Of a stretch of 64,000 nt of DNA, positions 43,389-52,123 are shown piece after piece. The notes beneath the pieces are model-generated. The model was given only the letters and a program-made list of their open reading frames with translations. It made no database searches and had not been told where the DNA came from. How positions within the stretch are numbered: position 1 is the stretch's first letter; each line of letters begins with the position of its first letter. Origin of the DNA: Thalassobacillus sp. CUG 92003 (GTDB lineage Bacteria; Bacillota; Bacilli; Bacillales; Halobacillaceae); assembly GCF_013618635.1 (NCBI RefSeq), contig NZ_JABLSJ010000005.1:233391-297390 (forward strand), written 5' to 3'. The translations under genes were made by a program, and so were the position numbers.

Positions 43389-43427
43389 AAGGGCGGGCGG
43401 AACCCATAACTGGTTCCGCCCGCCCTT
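43389..43427. terminator. GC-rich hairpin between bbmA and asnO
   Basis: 16-bp perfect stem AAGGGCGGGCGGAACC/GGTTCCGCCCGCCCTT, 7-nt loop, no T-run on either side; convergent genes share it. Confidence 0.65.
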
Positions 43428-43498
43428 ATCACGTCAGCACCTTCCGGGCGGCACACCCGGCTCTTTTGAAAAACCCGGTTTTGTACCAGGTACGCTTG

Positions 43499-45343
43499 TT
43501 ATTTCAGGGTGATGTTATTGGTGGTCATCCAGTAGTTGATTTGGCAGAGGTGGGCGATTAATTGTGGACCGGTCATAAGTTGACCGAACCAGGGCGTATC
43601 AATGGATTTCCCTTCACTCTTACTTAAGGCAATCAGTTTATCTCGATTGAATAGCTGCAGCAGTGGCGATTGAGAATCAGCTAAGATCGTGTCCATCCAA
43701 TTTACTACGCCTTTTGTATACTCCGGGTGGAACGTTTTCGGGTAAGGGTTTTTCTTACGGTAGAGGACATCATCCGGCAAGATGCCTTCTAATGCTTTTC
43801 TAAGCAGTCCTTTCTCTTGATTGCCATACCGTTTCATTTCCCAGGGAATGTTCCAGACGTATTCGACCAGGCGATGATCAGAAAACGGGACACGTACTTC
43901 AAGACTCGCCCCCATACTCATCCTATCTTTTCGATCCAATAATGTTTGCATAAACCAGTTCATGTTCAAATAGAACATTTCCCGTCGCTTCGCCTCTTCT
44001 TTATTTTCCCCAGGCAGAACCGGCATTTCATCTATCGTTTCTTGGTAGCGCCTCAACATGTACGCTTCTAAGTCCAGCTCTCCAGCTAAATCAGGATGAA
44101 GAAGGTCACTTCGAACATGTAAGGACCTTATCCAGGGGAATCCTTTCCGCTTCAATTCCTCTTGCTTATAAAACCAAGGATAACCGCCGAATATTTCATC
44201 CGCACACTCGCCTGATAACGCAACGGTGACATATTTTTTTATTTCCTTACAGAACCACAATAAAGAAGAATCTACATCGGCCATCCCCGGCAAATCTCGT
44301 AATTCCACAGCTCGTTTCAGTTGCTCGACTAACACATCGGGAGATGCAACCAGATTGGCATGGTTGGTGTTGTGTTCTTGTGTGATCATGTCAATGAACT
44401 TTTCATCACGATCGGGTTGAAATTGATTTTTTTTAAAGTAGCGGTCTTGGTCCTTGTAATCTATGGAAAACGTATGCAAACGCCCTTTGCCTTTCTTGGC
44501 ATAGTCCTTTGCCGCTATGGCTGTAATAGCGCTTGAATCAACGCCACCCGAGAGGAAGGTTCCCAGTGGGACATCGGAAACAAGCTGACGCTGAACAGCA
44601 TCATTAAACAAATAGCGAACATGCGCAATCGTTGCTTCTAATGTATCTTCATGAGGCTGGCTTTTTACGTTCCAATACCGCTCTACATGCAGCTTTCCCT
44701 CTTGATAAATGGCCCTATGGCCGCCCCGGATTTCTTTCATGCCGGAAAATACGCCGTGGCCGGGTGTTCGGGATGGCCCTAAGGCAAGCACTTCATGAAG
44801 CCCCTCTGCGTCAAGTTCCGCTGGTATATCAGGATGGGCTAAGATAGCCTTCATTTCTGAAGCGAACACCAACATGTTTTTCCCTTCATAATAAAATAAC
44901 GGCTTAACCCCCAGGCGATCGCGGGCTAAAAATAATGTTTTACGCGTACTGTCCCAAATTGCAAAGGCAAAAATACCATTTAACCGATCAACGCAAGCCT
45001 CCCCCCACTCCATATAGCTGACCAGCAGCACTTCTGTATCCGAATGGGAGCGAAAATCCCATCCTCTGGCTTGCAAAAGTCTACGTATGTCCTCTGTATT
45101 GTATAATTCCCCGTTATAACAGATCGTGTACGTATCATTTCCTTTTTGTCTGCTCATTGGCTGTCTGCCGCCAGCAGGATCCACCACAATTAATCGTTGA
45201 TGGCCAAAAGAAGCTTCACCATCTGTCCAGTTATTGTATTCGTCAGGTCCGCGGTGCTCTAGTGTCATTGCCATTTTATATAACATCGCAGCCTTATCAT
45301 CTTGTGCATAAGTCGATCCAATCCAGCCTACTATGCCGCACAT
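43499..45343 (-). CDS. asnO: Glutamine-hydrolysing asparagine synthetase (AsnO type)
   Basis: 614 residues, the AsnO length. Makes asparagine from aspartate, glutamine and ATP. Class II glutaminase domain starts at Cys2 (MCGIVGWIGS), with LEHRGPDEY, FGHQRLIVVD and CYNGELYN; synthetase domain has PP-loop FLSGGVDSSAI and SGECADEIFGGYPW. The nucleophile must be the N-terminal Cys, so the start is ATG 45341-45343, not the ATG two codons upstream. yisL is nearby as in B. subtilis, where AsnO is the sporulation-linked paralogue. Confidence 0.93.
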   Translation of the reverse strand: MCGIVGWIGSTYAQDDKAAMLYKMAMTLEHRGPDEYNNWTDGEASFGHQRLIVVDPAGGRQPMSRQKGNDTYTICYNGELYNTEDIRRLLQARGWDFRSHSDTEVLLVSYMEWGEACVDRLNGIFAFAIWDSTRKTLFLARDRLGVKPLFYYEGKNMLVFASEMKAILAHPDIPAELDAEGLHEVLALGPSRTPGHGVFSGMKEIRGGHRAIYQEGKLHVERYWNVKSQPHEDTLEATIAHVRYLFNDAVQRQLVSDVPLGTFLSGGVDSSAITAIAAKDYAKKGKGRLHTFSIDYKDQDRYFKKNQFQPDRDEKFIDMITQEHNTNHANLVASPDVLVEQLKRAVELRDLPGMADVDSSLLWFCKEIKKYVTVALSGECADEIFGGYPWFYKQEELKRKGFPWIRSLHVRSDLLHPDLAGELDLEAYMLRRYQETIDEMPVLPGENKEEAKRREMFYLNMNWFMQTLLDRKDRMSMGASLEVRVPFSDHRLVEYVWNIPWEMKRYGNQEKGLLRKALEGILPDDVLYRKKNPYPKTFHPEYTKGVVNWMDTILADSQSPLLQLFNRDKLIALSKSEGKSIDTPWFGQLMTGPQLIAHLCQINYWMTTNNITLK

Positions 45344-45423
45344 TCTCATCTCACACCTTTCCCATTTGAAACACTCTTATATCAGTTTATGCACGCAAGG
45401 GAAAATGTTAAGTTATTTTTGAC

Positions 45424-45456
45424 TTGACAAAATAATTGAGAATGATTATCATTATA
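45424..45456 (+). promoter_or_regulatory. Fur-box-like operator over a sigma-A-like promoter
   Basis: TTGACA (45424-45429), 17-bp spacer, TATCAT (45447-45452). The 19-mer GAGAATGATTATCATTATA (45438-45456) matches the Fur consensus GATAATGATAATCATTATC at 16 of 19 positions by my count and covers the -10. Transcription would begin near 45459, rightward. Confidence 0.75.
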
Positions 45457-45458
45457 AA

Positions 45459-45655
45459 TGAGAAATTTCGTATCACTGCGTTGCTTACCCCAAAAGCATG
45501 TTGTGAGCCAGATTTCTCCACCAAGCCACCTTAGTGACAGCAGAATAAAAAGTCCGAATCCAGGATCCCCCTCCCTAAATTCGGACTCTAACCCCCTTTA
45601 TAAAAAACCTGAAGATGACGATACCACCTTATCGTCTTATCTTCAGGTTTTTGTG
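45459..45655 (+). ncRNA. Candidate Fur-regulated small RNA with C-rich loops
   Basis: About 195 nt from the predicted start site to the terminator. Helix 1: GAGAAAT (45460-45466) pairs ATTTCTC (45512-45518), with an apical hairpin TGCTT-ACCCCA-AAGCA. Helix 2: AGTCCGAAT (45551-45559) pairs ATTCGGACT (45579-45587), exposing CCCCCTCCC (45567-45575), which is complementary to Shine-Dalgarno sequences. A further AACCCCCTTT is unpaired. It ends in a strong terminator at 45603-45652. A 71-codon frame starting at 45458 has no RBS, runs through the terminator and has no protein-like character. Resembles FsrA of B. subtilis in logic (Fur control, C-rich anti-SD tracts), not evidently in sequence. Confidence 0.65.
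45603..45653 (+). terminator. Terminator of the candidate sRNA
   Basis: Long stem AAAACCTGAAGATGACGATA paired with TATCGTCTTATCTTCAGGTTTT (one bulge), loop CCACCT, then TTTTT. Confidence 0.85.
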
Positions 45656-45695
45656 TTGTTTGCGATTTTCTAGCGCTCACTGTTTAAGTTAACAC

Positions 45696-46052
45696 CTACG
45701 GCAATACGCCCATTGGCAAGAAGCCGAATCCAAGAAGCAAGGCAAGCGAAACAGCAATCAAGAGCTGTACCCACCATACGACAGCCGGCTTTTGCTTGAC
45801 GTATTTAACCGTCGCAATCTCCATGGCCGCAATAGCCCACAGACCGACGAGAAGTTTCAATATGATGAGACCATCATAATTTTCGTAACTTGCAAACAGG
45901 GATCCGCCTGAATACAAGATGAGAAGAAATACGACTCTTAAAATTATGTGTGTAATTTTTGTTGCTTTCCGATTTTTACTGCGTGCAAAGGTGGTCACCA
46001 TACCTACTAAGGCTAATGCCAATACCCAGGAAGCAATATGTAAATGTGCCAA
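45696..46052 (-). CDS. yisL: YisL family membrane protein (DUF1516)
   Basis: 118 residues, exactly the family length, four helices. MAHLHIASWVLALALVGMV, THIILRVVFLLILYSGGSLF, YDGLIILKLLVGLWAIAAME and a C-terminal helix; LHI, KITH and ILR match YisL. The frame extends to ATG 46070, but that region (ATGAAAGGAGGAAG) is itself the ribosome-binding site; TTG 46050-46052 with AAAGGAGG is the start. Function unknown. Confidence 0.9.
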   Translation of the reverse strand: MAHLHIASWVLALALVGMVTTFARSKNRKATKITHIILRVVFLLILYSGGSLFASYENYDGLIILKLLVGLWAIAAMEIATVKYVKQKPAVVWWVQLLIAVSLALLLGFGFLPMGVLP

Positions 46053-46164
46053 TTGTCTTCCTCCTTTCATTCCTACTCCAGTGTTATACTATCATCTTTC
46101 CCTGTTCTTTTCACATGAAAACAATGTGACAATCTTAAAGAAATAGGAAAATGCCAGCTAAACC

Positions 46165-46173
46165 TGTTATAAT
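46165..46173 (+). promoter_or_regulatory. Extended -10 promoter of rocD
   Basis: TGTTATAAT (extended -10, perfect TATAAT at 46168-46173) gives a start near 46180 and a leader of about 25 nt. This differs from the sigma-L (-12/-24) promoter of B. subtilis roc operons; no GG-N10-GC element was seen. Confidence 0.6.
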
Positions 46174-46204
46174 GAGTTCAGATTTTCAGAATTGGAGGGA
46201 TACT

Positions 46205-47398
46205 ATGTCACGTACAAGTCAAGAAATCATCGATCAAACGCAATCCTTCGGAGCAAAAAACTATCACCCGCTGCCGATTGTCGTCACGCACGCAGAAGGC
46301 GTGTGGGTGGAAGATCCTGAGGGTAACCGTTACATGGATATGTTGAGTGCCTATTCAGCCGTAAACCAGGGGCACCGACATCCTGATATCATCAAAGCGT
46401 TGAAAGACCAGGCGGACCGCGTAACACTCACTTCACGTGCTTTCCATAATGATCAGCTGGGACCATGGTATGAAAAAATTTGCAAATTGACCAATAAGGA
46501 AATGGCACTGCCGATGAATACAGGAGCAGAGGCCGTTGAAACAGCGATTAAAGCAGCCAGACGCTGGGCTTACGATGTAAAAGGTGTAGAAGAGAATCAA
46601 GCTGAAATTATTGCATGTACAGGCAATTTCCATGGTCGTACCATGACAGCGGTTTCGTTATCGTCTGAGGATGAATACAAACGCGGGTTTGGACCGATGC
46701 TGCCGGGCATCAAACTGGTTCCTTATGGCGACATCGACGCATTGAAAGAAGCCATAACAGAGAATACAGCCGGCTTCTTGATCGAACCGATCCAAGGAGA
46801 AGCAGGCATCGTGATGCCACCGGAAGGATTTTTAAAAGAAGCCTATGATGTGTGCAGTGAACAAAATGTTTTATTCATTGCGGACGAAATTCAAGCTGGC
46901 TTAGGTCGTAGCGGACGGATGTTCGCCTGCGATTGGGAAAATGTTTCCCCGGATGTCTTAATACTCGGCAAAGCCTTAGGCGGTGGCGTATTTCCAATCT
47001 CTTGTGTTGTAGCGAATAAAGAGGTTCTCGGCGTCTTCAACCCAGGATCCCACGGTTCAACATTTGGAGGAAACCCCCTTGCAAGCGCTGTATCCATCGC
47101 TTCATTAGACGTATTAGAAAATGAAAAGCTGGCTGACCGATCGCTTGAGCTCGGTAATTACATGATGGGCGAATTGAAAAAGATTAAGAATTCGACCATA
47201 AAAGAAGTACGTGGCAAAGGCCTATTTATCGGTGTTGAATTAAACGAACCTGCTCGCGTATATTGTGAACAATTGAAGCAACGTGGTTTATTGTGTAAAG
47301 AAACGCATGAAAATGTCATCCGTTTCGCTCCCCCACTCGTTATCAACCGTACAGATTTAGAATGGGCAGTCGAACAAATCAAAGAAGTCCTTCAATAA
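46205..47398 (+). CDS. rocD: Ornithine aminotransferase
   Basis: 397 residues. PLP enzyme converting ornithine plus 2-oxoglutarate to glutamate semialdehyde, linking arginine breakdown and proline/glutamate supply. [44 protein letters not shown] with the PLP Asp, and the Schiff-base Lys in [15 protein letters not shown]. Start ATG 46205 with GGAGGGA; the 18-codon extension lies in the promoter. Stand-alone, not next to rocE or rocF. A compatible-solute role (proline) in a halophile is possible but not shown. Confidence 0.95.
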   Translation: MSRTSQEIIDQTQSFGAKNYHPLPIVVTHAEGVWVEDPEGNRYMDMLSAYSAVNQGHRHPDIIKALKDQADRVTLTSRAFHNDQLGPWYEKICKLTNKEMALPMNTGAEAVETAIKAARRWAYDVKGVEENQAEIIACTGNFHGRTMTAVSLSSEDEYKRGFGPMLPGIKLVPYGDIDALKEAITENTAGFLIEPIQGEAGIVMPPEGFLKEAYDVCSEQNVLFIADEIQAGLGRSGRMFACDWENVSPDVLILGKALGGGVFPISCVVANKEVLGVFNPGSHGSTFGGNPLASAVSIASLDVLENEKLADRSLELGNYMMGELKKIKNSTIKEVRGKGLFIGVELNEPARVYCEQLKQRGLLCKETHENVIRFAPPLVINRTDLEWAVEQIKEVLQ

Positions 47399-47401
47399 AG
47401 A

Positions 47402-47440
47402 AATAGGCTGTCTCAAACATAATTGAGACAGCCTATTTTT
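47402..47440. terminator. Bidirectional terminator of rocD and GDYXXLXY gene
   Basis: Perfect 15-bp stem AATAGGCTGTCTCAA/TTGAGACAGCCTATT with 6-nt loop, then TTTATT. Confidence 0.9.
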
Positions 47441-47945
47441 ATTCTTGAGTTTCTACAGATAGAATTCGTTTTTGTCCCCAGGGGGCGATGCCGACTTCAA
47501 CGATCAAAGGGGATTGTCGCTCCTCAAATTGCTCGCCGGTTCCTTCTTCGACGTAAAACCGATTCATACCATAGTCCACCCAGTACGTACCTCGATTACG
47601 ATCGGAATGCCGTAACATGCCTTTCAGGATGACCGCCCCCTCTCGAGGTTCAAACGTATTGCCAGAAGCTCGTTTTACTTGCCAGAATTCATCTTCTTGC
47701 TGCAGTTCTACATATACCGTACTCCCTTGCTCAGGGTCAGCCCCTTCCCAATGTGATTCTGATAGTTGTTCAATATCATAATTCAACGTCACATATTCTC
47801 CATAAAAAGGGTCATGCGGATCAACGGGAGCTGTTTTTAAACGAATCGTCTCTCCCCATCTTTCAACCGCCGAATAGGAGAGAGCCACACCAATCAGAAA
47901 AAGGATCTGCAAGAGTACAATGAAATAGAACGCAAGACGCTTCAT
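47439..47945 (-). CDS. GDYXXLXY-domain membrane protein
   Basis: 168 residues: one N-terminal helix (FYFIVLLQILFLIGVALSYS) and an extracytoplasmic domain with VDPHDPFYGEYVTLNYDIE (the GDYxxLxY motif appears as GEYVTLNY), then YWVDYGMNRFYVEEGTGEQFE. These proteins are usually partnered with DUF2157 membrane proteins, as here (4-bp overlap). Function unknown, probably a two-part membrane complex. Confidence 0.88.
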   Translation of the reverse strand: MKRLAFYFIVLLQILFLIGVALSYSAVERWGETIRLKTAPVDPHDPFYGEYVTLNYDIEQLSESHWEGADPEQGSTVYVELQQEDEFWQVKRASGNTFEPREGAVILKGMLRHSDRNRGTYWVDYGMNRFYVEEGTGEQFEERQSPLIVEVGIAPWGQKRILSVETQE

Positions 47946-49141
47946 CGCTCATCGCCCCCTCTTTGCACGCTTCTTCTTTTTCGCTCCAGAACGTAACTTA
48001 TGCCAAATAGAAGCACGCCCCCTACAAAAAAGAATACTGATTTATCTAAAAAGTCCCAGGCGAAATGGATATAGGCTATAAATGTACTGACCACAAAGGC
48101 CAAGGTCCCTTTCGTCACGCGTTGCGAATTTTCCTGTTGATATCCGATCAATAGCCAGCCAAGCGCATATAAGAACAGAAGCATGAGCGATGCAGCCCCG
48201 GCCCAGGGAAGTAGGAACACAGGCACGAACAAGAAGAGATCAACTCCTCTGAACAAACGGTTTTGCTTCCATAACTTAACGAGTACTCCAGCCATTATCC
48301 CCAGCCAGACAAGGAAAAAGACATAAGTATCTTCTAGTGCAGGAGCAGAAAAGCCATCTTCTAGTGCAAAGACTTGGATAACCGCGGTAAAGGCGATCGC
48401 CGTTACACTCCCCGAACGCATGGGCCGAGCAACACGTTCATTTTCCAGCCAGACACTGACAGCATAAAGAAGTAGTAACAACACGATCAGCCAATAATAG
48501 GCAGACGATTCACTGAACGTCCAAACGACTGATTGGACAACATAACTGACCGTGACGATCAGCGCGAATGCTTGATGGCGATGGCGGTACAGGGCATAAC
48601 TTCCCCCAAGCACCAATAGCGCCCCCAGCCACGGATAGAACGCCTGATAAGTCATTGCGCTATAGAGCTGCCCTGCTGTAACAATTGTCATCACTAAGCC
48701 AAACATGATGACATTTTGAAACATGACATACACTGCAAAAGCGGCTAATGACCAGATTAAAAAAGGCAAAGCACTGAATGAACTAACATGATACATTTGG
48801 CCAGTTAAAAAGATACCCGAACCAAATATGAGCACAGCTACAACAAGCAGACTATTCCCTACTATATTCGAGGATTTGGTATACACCCTTTCTCCAGCAG
48901 TATAAAAACTTGCCATCGCTACGAGGATGATGATCAAGCGCACCACATTATCCAGGAGGTCCCAATTTGACGCGATAAATGTCAAAAAACCGAGACCGAT
49001 AAAGATGGCCGCAAACGTCAATAACACCGGCTTCGTCTTTTGTTCTGGGTATCGCTGCAAAATTTGCTGGTACTGCTCTTGTGTAATGATTTCTGCTTCT
49101 AACCAAGTACGAGCTTCTTTAGCCATCCGCTCACGATTCAT
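47942..49141 (-). CDS. DUF2157 membrane protein
   Basis: 399 residues. A short cytoplasmic N-terminal helical domain (WLEAEIITQEQYQQILQRYP), then ten to twelve hydrophobic segments, e.g. PVLLTFAAIFIGLGFLTFIA and WDLLDNVVRLIIILVAMASF. The N-terminal piece plus the first four helices is DUF2157. Translationally coupled with the GDYXXLXY gene downstream; the DUF418 gene is 36 nt upstream. Function unknown. Confidence 0.88.
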   Translation of the reverse strand: MNRERMAKEARTWLEAEIITQEQYQQILQRYPEQKTKPVLLTFAAIFIGLGFLTFIASNWDLLDNVVRLIIILVAMASFYTAGERVYTKSSNIVGNSLLVVAVLIFGSGIFLTGQMYHVSSFSALPFLIWSLAAFAVYVMFQNVIMFGLVMTIVTAGQLYSAMTYQAFYPWLGALLVLGGSYALYRHRHQAFALIVTVSYVVQSVVWTFSESSAYYWLIVLLLLLYAVSVWLENERVARPMRSGSVTAIAFTAVIQVFALEDGFSAPALEDTYVFFLVWLGIMAGVLVKLWKQNRLFRGVDLFLFVPVFLLPWAGAASLMLLFLYALGWLLIGYQQENSQRVTKGTLAFVVSTFIAYIHFAWDFLDKSVFFFVGGVLLFGISYVLERKRRSVQRGGDER

Positions 49142-49177
49142 TGCTCACTCACCTGCCTGACTGTATTTTTGAAAACG

Positions 49178-50350
49178 TCATTCCCTTCGCAGCCGTTGCT
49201 TCCTTCCATATGTTAACGTGCGCCATAACCATTCAAGCGGCCCATAACGATACACTTTAAGCCAGACACGACTCATCATAATTTGCAAGCTGAAGACTAA
49301 GATGACAATTAATACACACATCCATGGGGGCACATGCCCATACAGGCCAAAGCCTACAGAATAGAATAATCCATACGAAACCAAAGACTGAGTTATATAG
49401 TTGGTCAAAGACATGCGGCCGACATATGTAAAAGGCAACAGCACCCTCTTCGCCGACTCTCTCTGAAAAAGCAATGTAATCGCAAACATATAGAATAGAG
49501 CTGACGCTGTTCCTCCAACGTTATCTTGGAGCAGGTAAACCCACTGGGGATTCCCGAATACGTACGGTCCAGCCTTAAACACGATGAAGATGAGCAACGT
49601 TATAACTGTCCATTTTTTGAGTGTTTGCTGATGTTGTTCTGGTTCATGAAGCCATCGTTTCCGATGCACGTACATGCCGAATAAGAACATAGGCAATAAA
49701 CTCATCATTAAGATGATCACGGCTAAAGGGTGAGTTCCGTAAAGCCAATCATTAAGGTTTTGGGATAATATGTCCCCAAACGAACCACTTCCATAATGTT
49801 CTTTAGCCGCTAAAATCGCACTGTAATTGTAATCACTTCCCATCCCCCTGGAGGCATACAATAATCCTGTCATCGACACGACCATGAAACCGAGCACCCC
49901 ATACGCCCAACCCAGCAACGTAGCAGGCTGGCGCTCAAAAAATAAAAACAAAAACAACCCGATAACCCCATAAGAAAGTAATATATCACCATGCCAGATT
50001 AAAAAAGCATGCACGAGTCCAAAACCGATCAGCACCATTAACCTTCTGAAGATAACTGACCTATACGTATTATATTTATCAACGAGACGATCTTTCATCA
50101 TTTGCATGCCAAAGCCGAATAAAAAGGAAAACAACGTATAAAAACTTGCTTGAAAGAAAATATCGATAAGCGTTTGGATGGTATGATTCAACCCCGAGGA
50201 CCAAAATACATCTTCCCCACCATATAGAAAATAAGGGGCACTGAATGCAGGCGCATTCACCATGAATATTCCAAAAATCGCCAGACCCCGGGCGGCATCA
50301 ATCCAGCTCAAACGTTCAGCTTCTTGTAAGGGTGTACCTATTCCCTTCAT
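49178..50350 (-). CDS. DUF418 (YeiB-like) membrane protein
   Basis: 390 residues, about ten helices. RLSWIDAARGLAIFGIFMVN is the family opening, FYTLFSFLFGFGMQMM the conserved second helix region, and GRMSLTNYITQSLVSYGLFY the DUF418 core motif. RBS GGGGGAAGC. Probably transcribed together with the two downstream membrane genes. Proposed transport or acyltransferase-like roles for the family are unproved. Confidence 0.9.
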   Translation of the reverse strand: MKGIGTPLQEAERLSWIDAARGLAIFGIFMVNAPAFSAPYFLYGGEDVFWSSGLNHTIQTLIDIFFQASFYTLFSFLFGFGMQMMKDRLVDKYNTYRSVIFRRLMVLIGFGLVHAFLIWHGDILLSYGVIGLFLFLFFERQPATLLGWAYGVLGFMVVSMTGLLYASRGMGSDYNYSAILAAKEHYGSGSFGDILSQNLNDWLYGTHPLAVIILMMSLLPMFLFGMYVHRKRWLHEPEQHQQTLKKWTVITLLIFIVFKAGPYVFGNPQWVYLLQDNVGGTASALFYMFAITLLFQRESAKRVLLPFTYVGRMSLTNYITQSLVSYGLFYSVGFGLYGHVPPWMCVLIVILVFSLQIMMSRVWLKVYRYGPLEWLWRTLTYGRKQRLRRE

Positions 50351-50385
50351 ATGCTTCCCCCTCTCTCTTTCATTATAATCATAAG

Positions 50386-50417
50386 ACCGGACCGAGGGGA
50401 ATGCTTATTTCATAAGC
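50386..50417 (+). promoter_or_regulatory. Possible sigma-K-type promoter of gerP
   Basis: GACC (50389 region), 17 nt, then CATAAGCTG about 30 nt before gerPA resembles AC-N16-CATANNNTA. gerP of Bacillus is expressed in the mother cell under sigma-K. The match is partial. Confidence 0.35.
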
Positions 50418-50436
50418 TGAGAAAGGAGGTCATCGA

Positions 50437-50652
50437 ATGCCTGCCAAAGTAGGCGCTGTAAAAGTCATCAACGTTTCTTCATCTAGTATCTTTAATATCG
50501 GCGATGTTTACACGATGGCCCCAACCAGCACAGCTAAAACTTATGCCGGCGGTGGATCATTTAATACAGGCAATGGCATTCGCGTTAACCTTGCCCGTTC
50601 CTCCACGTACGTAAATGACCAGGAAAACATTGACCAGGCGATTATCGACTAA
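50437..50652 (+). CDS. gerPA: Spore germination protein GerPA
   Basis: 71 residues. MPAKVGAVKVINVSSSSIFNIGDV then SKTYAGGGSFNTGN-like stretch (TAKTYAGGGSFNTGN): the GerPA/PF family pattern. GerP proteins sit at the spore coat/cortex interface and let small germinants through. Strong RBS AAAGGAGG. First of six gerP genes. Confidence 0.93.
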   Translation: MPAKVGAVKVINVSSSSIFNIGDVYTMAPTSTAKTYAGGGSFNTGNGIRVNLARSSTYVNDQENIDQAIID

Positions 50653-50666
50653 AGGAGGTTTGCCCT

Positions 50667-50897
50667 ATGTCATTTATCATTCATCAAACCATATCTATAA
50701 ATTTCATTAAAGTCGGAGCCGTTACAAACTCTTCAGTACTGCAAATTGGCAGCTCGGGTATCATACATGCTCAATCTGATCTTTACAACACAGGAGGATA
50801 TACCGCTCCTGGAGCTAAGGCCCAACCTGAAGACGGGTACGTGACATCTGATCAAGCAGAAGTTGCTATTCTTGTACCGCTTGCACCCATCACTTAA
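50667..50897 (+). CDS. gerPB: Spore germination protein GerPB
   Basis: 76 residues. FIIHQTISINFIKVGAVTNSS and SSVLQIGSSGIIHAQSDLYNTGG (SVLQIGSSGIIHAQSDLYN) fit GerPB. Start ATG 50667 with AAAGGAGG 9 nt upstream, 14 nt after gerPA. Co-transcribed coat protein gene. Confidence 0.92.
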   Translation: MSFIIHQTISINFIKVGAVTNSSVLQIGSSGIIHAQSDLYNTGGYTAPGAKAQPEDGYVTSDQAEVAILVPLAPIT

Positions 50898-50962
50898 ATC
50901 ACAGACTTTTGTCTCGCTGCATAAATTATAGGGAAACGCCTATTTCGGGAGGGGTGAGCGAG

Positions 50963-51523
50963 ATGAGTAACTGGCAGAACTGGGCGACTTATATTGAACA
51001 GTTAATGCGTCAAATGAATGAACAGCAACAACAAATCAAGCAATTGTCGACTCAACTGGAAAGTCTCAAAGACTCGCAGCAGCCTAAAACAGTGATTGAA
51101 AAAATCGAATATCATTTTGACCAATTGAAAATTGAATCATTAGAAGGGACGCTGCACATAGGGTTATCTCCTCAAGACCTTGAGCAAATGGACGATTTCT
51201 CTTACCCCGGCTCCCCGATAAAGGCTGAAGAACCAGCTCCATTACATGTACGAATGGATAGAGATTTTGTAGAAAACGGCGATAGTGTCATTCAGGAACT
51301 TGCACAAACCACAGGGGCAGCACCTACGCATGCCATAAAAGAACAAATTCTGGCCGACATCCGTAAACAACTGCCGGGACGTATCCAGCACTATCAGGAG
51401 ACCCGTCCTGATCTTTCCGAAACGGATATTGAACATTTTGTCGGGGAAGAAGTTAGACACTCCATTCAACAATACTTAGCCACTCATAAAGGAGATGATT
51501 CAAATGGCATTCACCGTCCATAA
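50963..51523 (+). CDS. gerPC: Spore germination protein GerPC
   Basis: 186 residues. MSNWQNWATYIEQLMRQMNE leads into a coiled coil (EQQQQIKQLSTQLESLKDSQ), then IEKIEYHFDQLKIESLEGTLHIGLSP (KIEYHFDQLKIESLEGTLHI), the GerPC hallmark. Start taken as ATG 50963 after GGGAGGGGTGAG; the 18 extra codons upstream have no RBS. Overlaps gerPD by 20 bp. Confidence 0.93.
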   Translation: MSNWQNWATYIEQLMRQMNEQQQQIKQLSTQLESLKDSQQPKTVIEKIEYHFDQLKIESLEGTLHIGLSPQDLEQMDDFSYPGSPIKAEEPAPLHVRMDRDFVENGDSVIQELAQTTGAAPTHAIKEQILADIRKQLPGRIQHYQETRPDLSETDIEHFVGEEVRHSIQQYLATHKGDDSNGIHRP

Positions 51524-51716
51524 TTACGGCTTATATGTAGGCGATATTAACGTAACCGGCCTTTCTTCTTCATCCGTATTTCTGATCGGAGATAACAAAA
51601 CGATACAACTTCGCTCCTATTTTGACACTCCCCCCGAATCGTTAATCATTAAACCGCTCCCAGCAGAGCAAGTTCAAGCAGGAGAGGATGCAACTAACGA
51701 TGAGCAATCCTCGTGA
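51504..51716 (+). CDS. gerPD: Spore germination protein GerPD
   Basis: 70 residues. MAFTVHNYGLYVGDINVTGL and SSSVFLIGDNKTIQL fit GerPD. RBS AAAGGAGATGA lies inside gerPC and points to ATG 51504 rather than 51495. Its end overlaps gerPE by 17 bp. Confidence 0.91.
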   Translation: MAFTVHNYGLYVGDINVTGLSSSSVFLIGDNKTIQLRSYFDTPPESLIIKPLPAEQVQAGEDATNDEQSS

Positions 51717-52080
51717 AGCCAAGGTTCAGGATATTGAAGTACAGGATGTAATTATCGGCTCAGGCTTCATCATCGGAGATCTCAAACAGTACAGGCCACA
51801 AGCGCAAGTTTTGGCTGTCCAGCAGGAAAAACCGACTTTCAGAACAGACCCCTATGCCTTTGAAGATTATAAAATCTTTCAATTACCAGCCGAACCCCAT
51901 GAAATTTTAGTTGATCAAAACGCTCATGTCGATCATCACGGTTCTGCAATCCACGTTGATTCCGTGCACATTAAGAGCGTGTCCACCGCTTCATTATTTG
52001 AAGTTGGTGGAATTGAGGAAATTTACTCGCAATCACGCATTAAACATATCCGGGCGCTCAAAAACGAACAGAGCCGCTGA
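51700..52080 (+). CDS. gerPE: Spore germination protein GerPE
   Basis: 126 residues. REAKVQDIEVQDVIIGSGFIIGD near the N-terminus (VQDIEVQDVIIGSGFIIGD) and a mirrored VDSVHIKSVSTASLFEVGG near the C-terminus suggest an internal repeat of the same strand pattern. AGGAGAGG abuts ATG 51688 but is 12 nt from ATG 51700, which is preferred. Fifth gene of the operon. Confidence 0.9.
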   Translation: MSNPREAKVQDIEVQDVIIGSGFIIGDLKQYRPQAQVLAVQQEKPTFRTDPYAFEDYKIFQLPAEPHEILVDQNAHVDHHGSAIHVDSVHIKSVSTASLFEVGGIEEIYSQSRIKHIRALKNEQSR

Positions 52081-52123
52081 GGCTGCATATACTAATGTTA
52101 AACGAAAAAAGGAGGATTACCTT

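Noticed and set aside
43441..43498. Second hairpin-like GC stretch (CCGGGCGGCACACCCGG) after bbmA
   Set aside because: Short, with no T-run and close to the asnO stop; too weak to call a separate terminator.
45458..45673. 71-codon plus-strand frame overlapping the candidate sRNA
   Set aside because: No ribosome-binding site, composition driven by C-rich tracts, and it runs through a strong terminator; the non-coding reading explains the sequence better.
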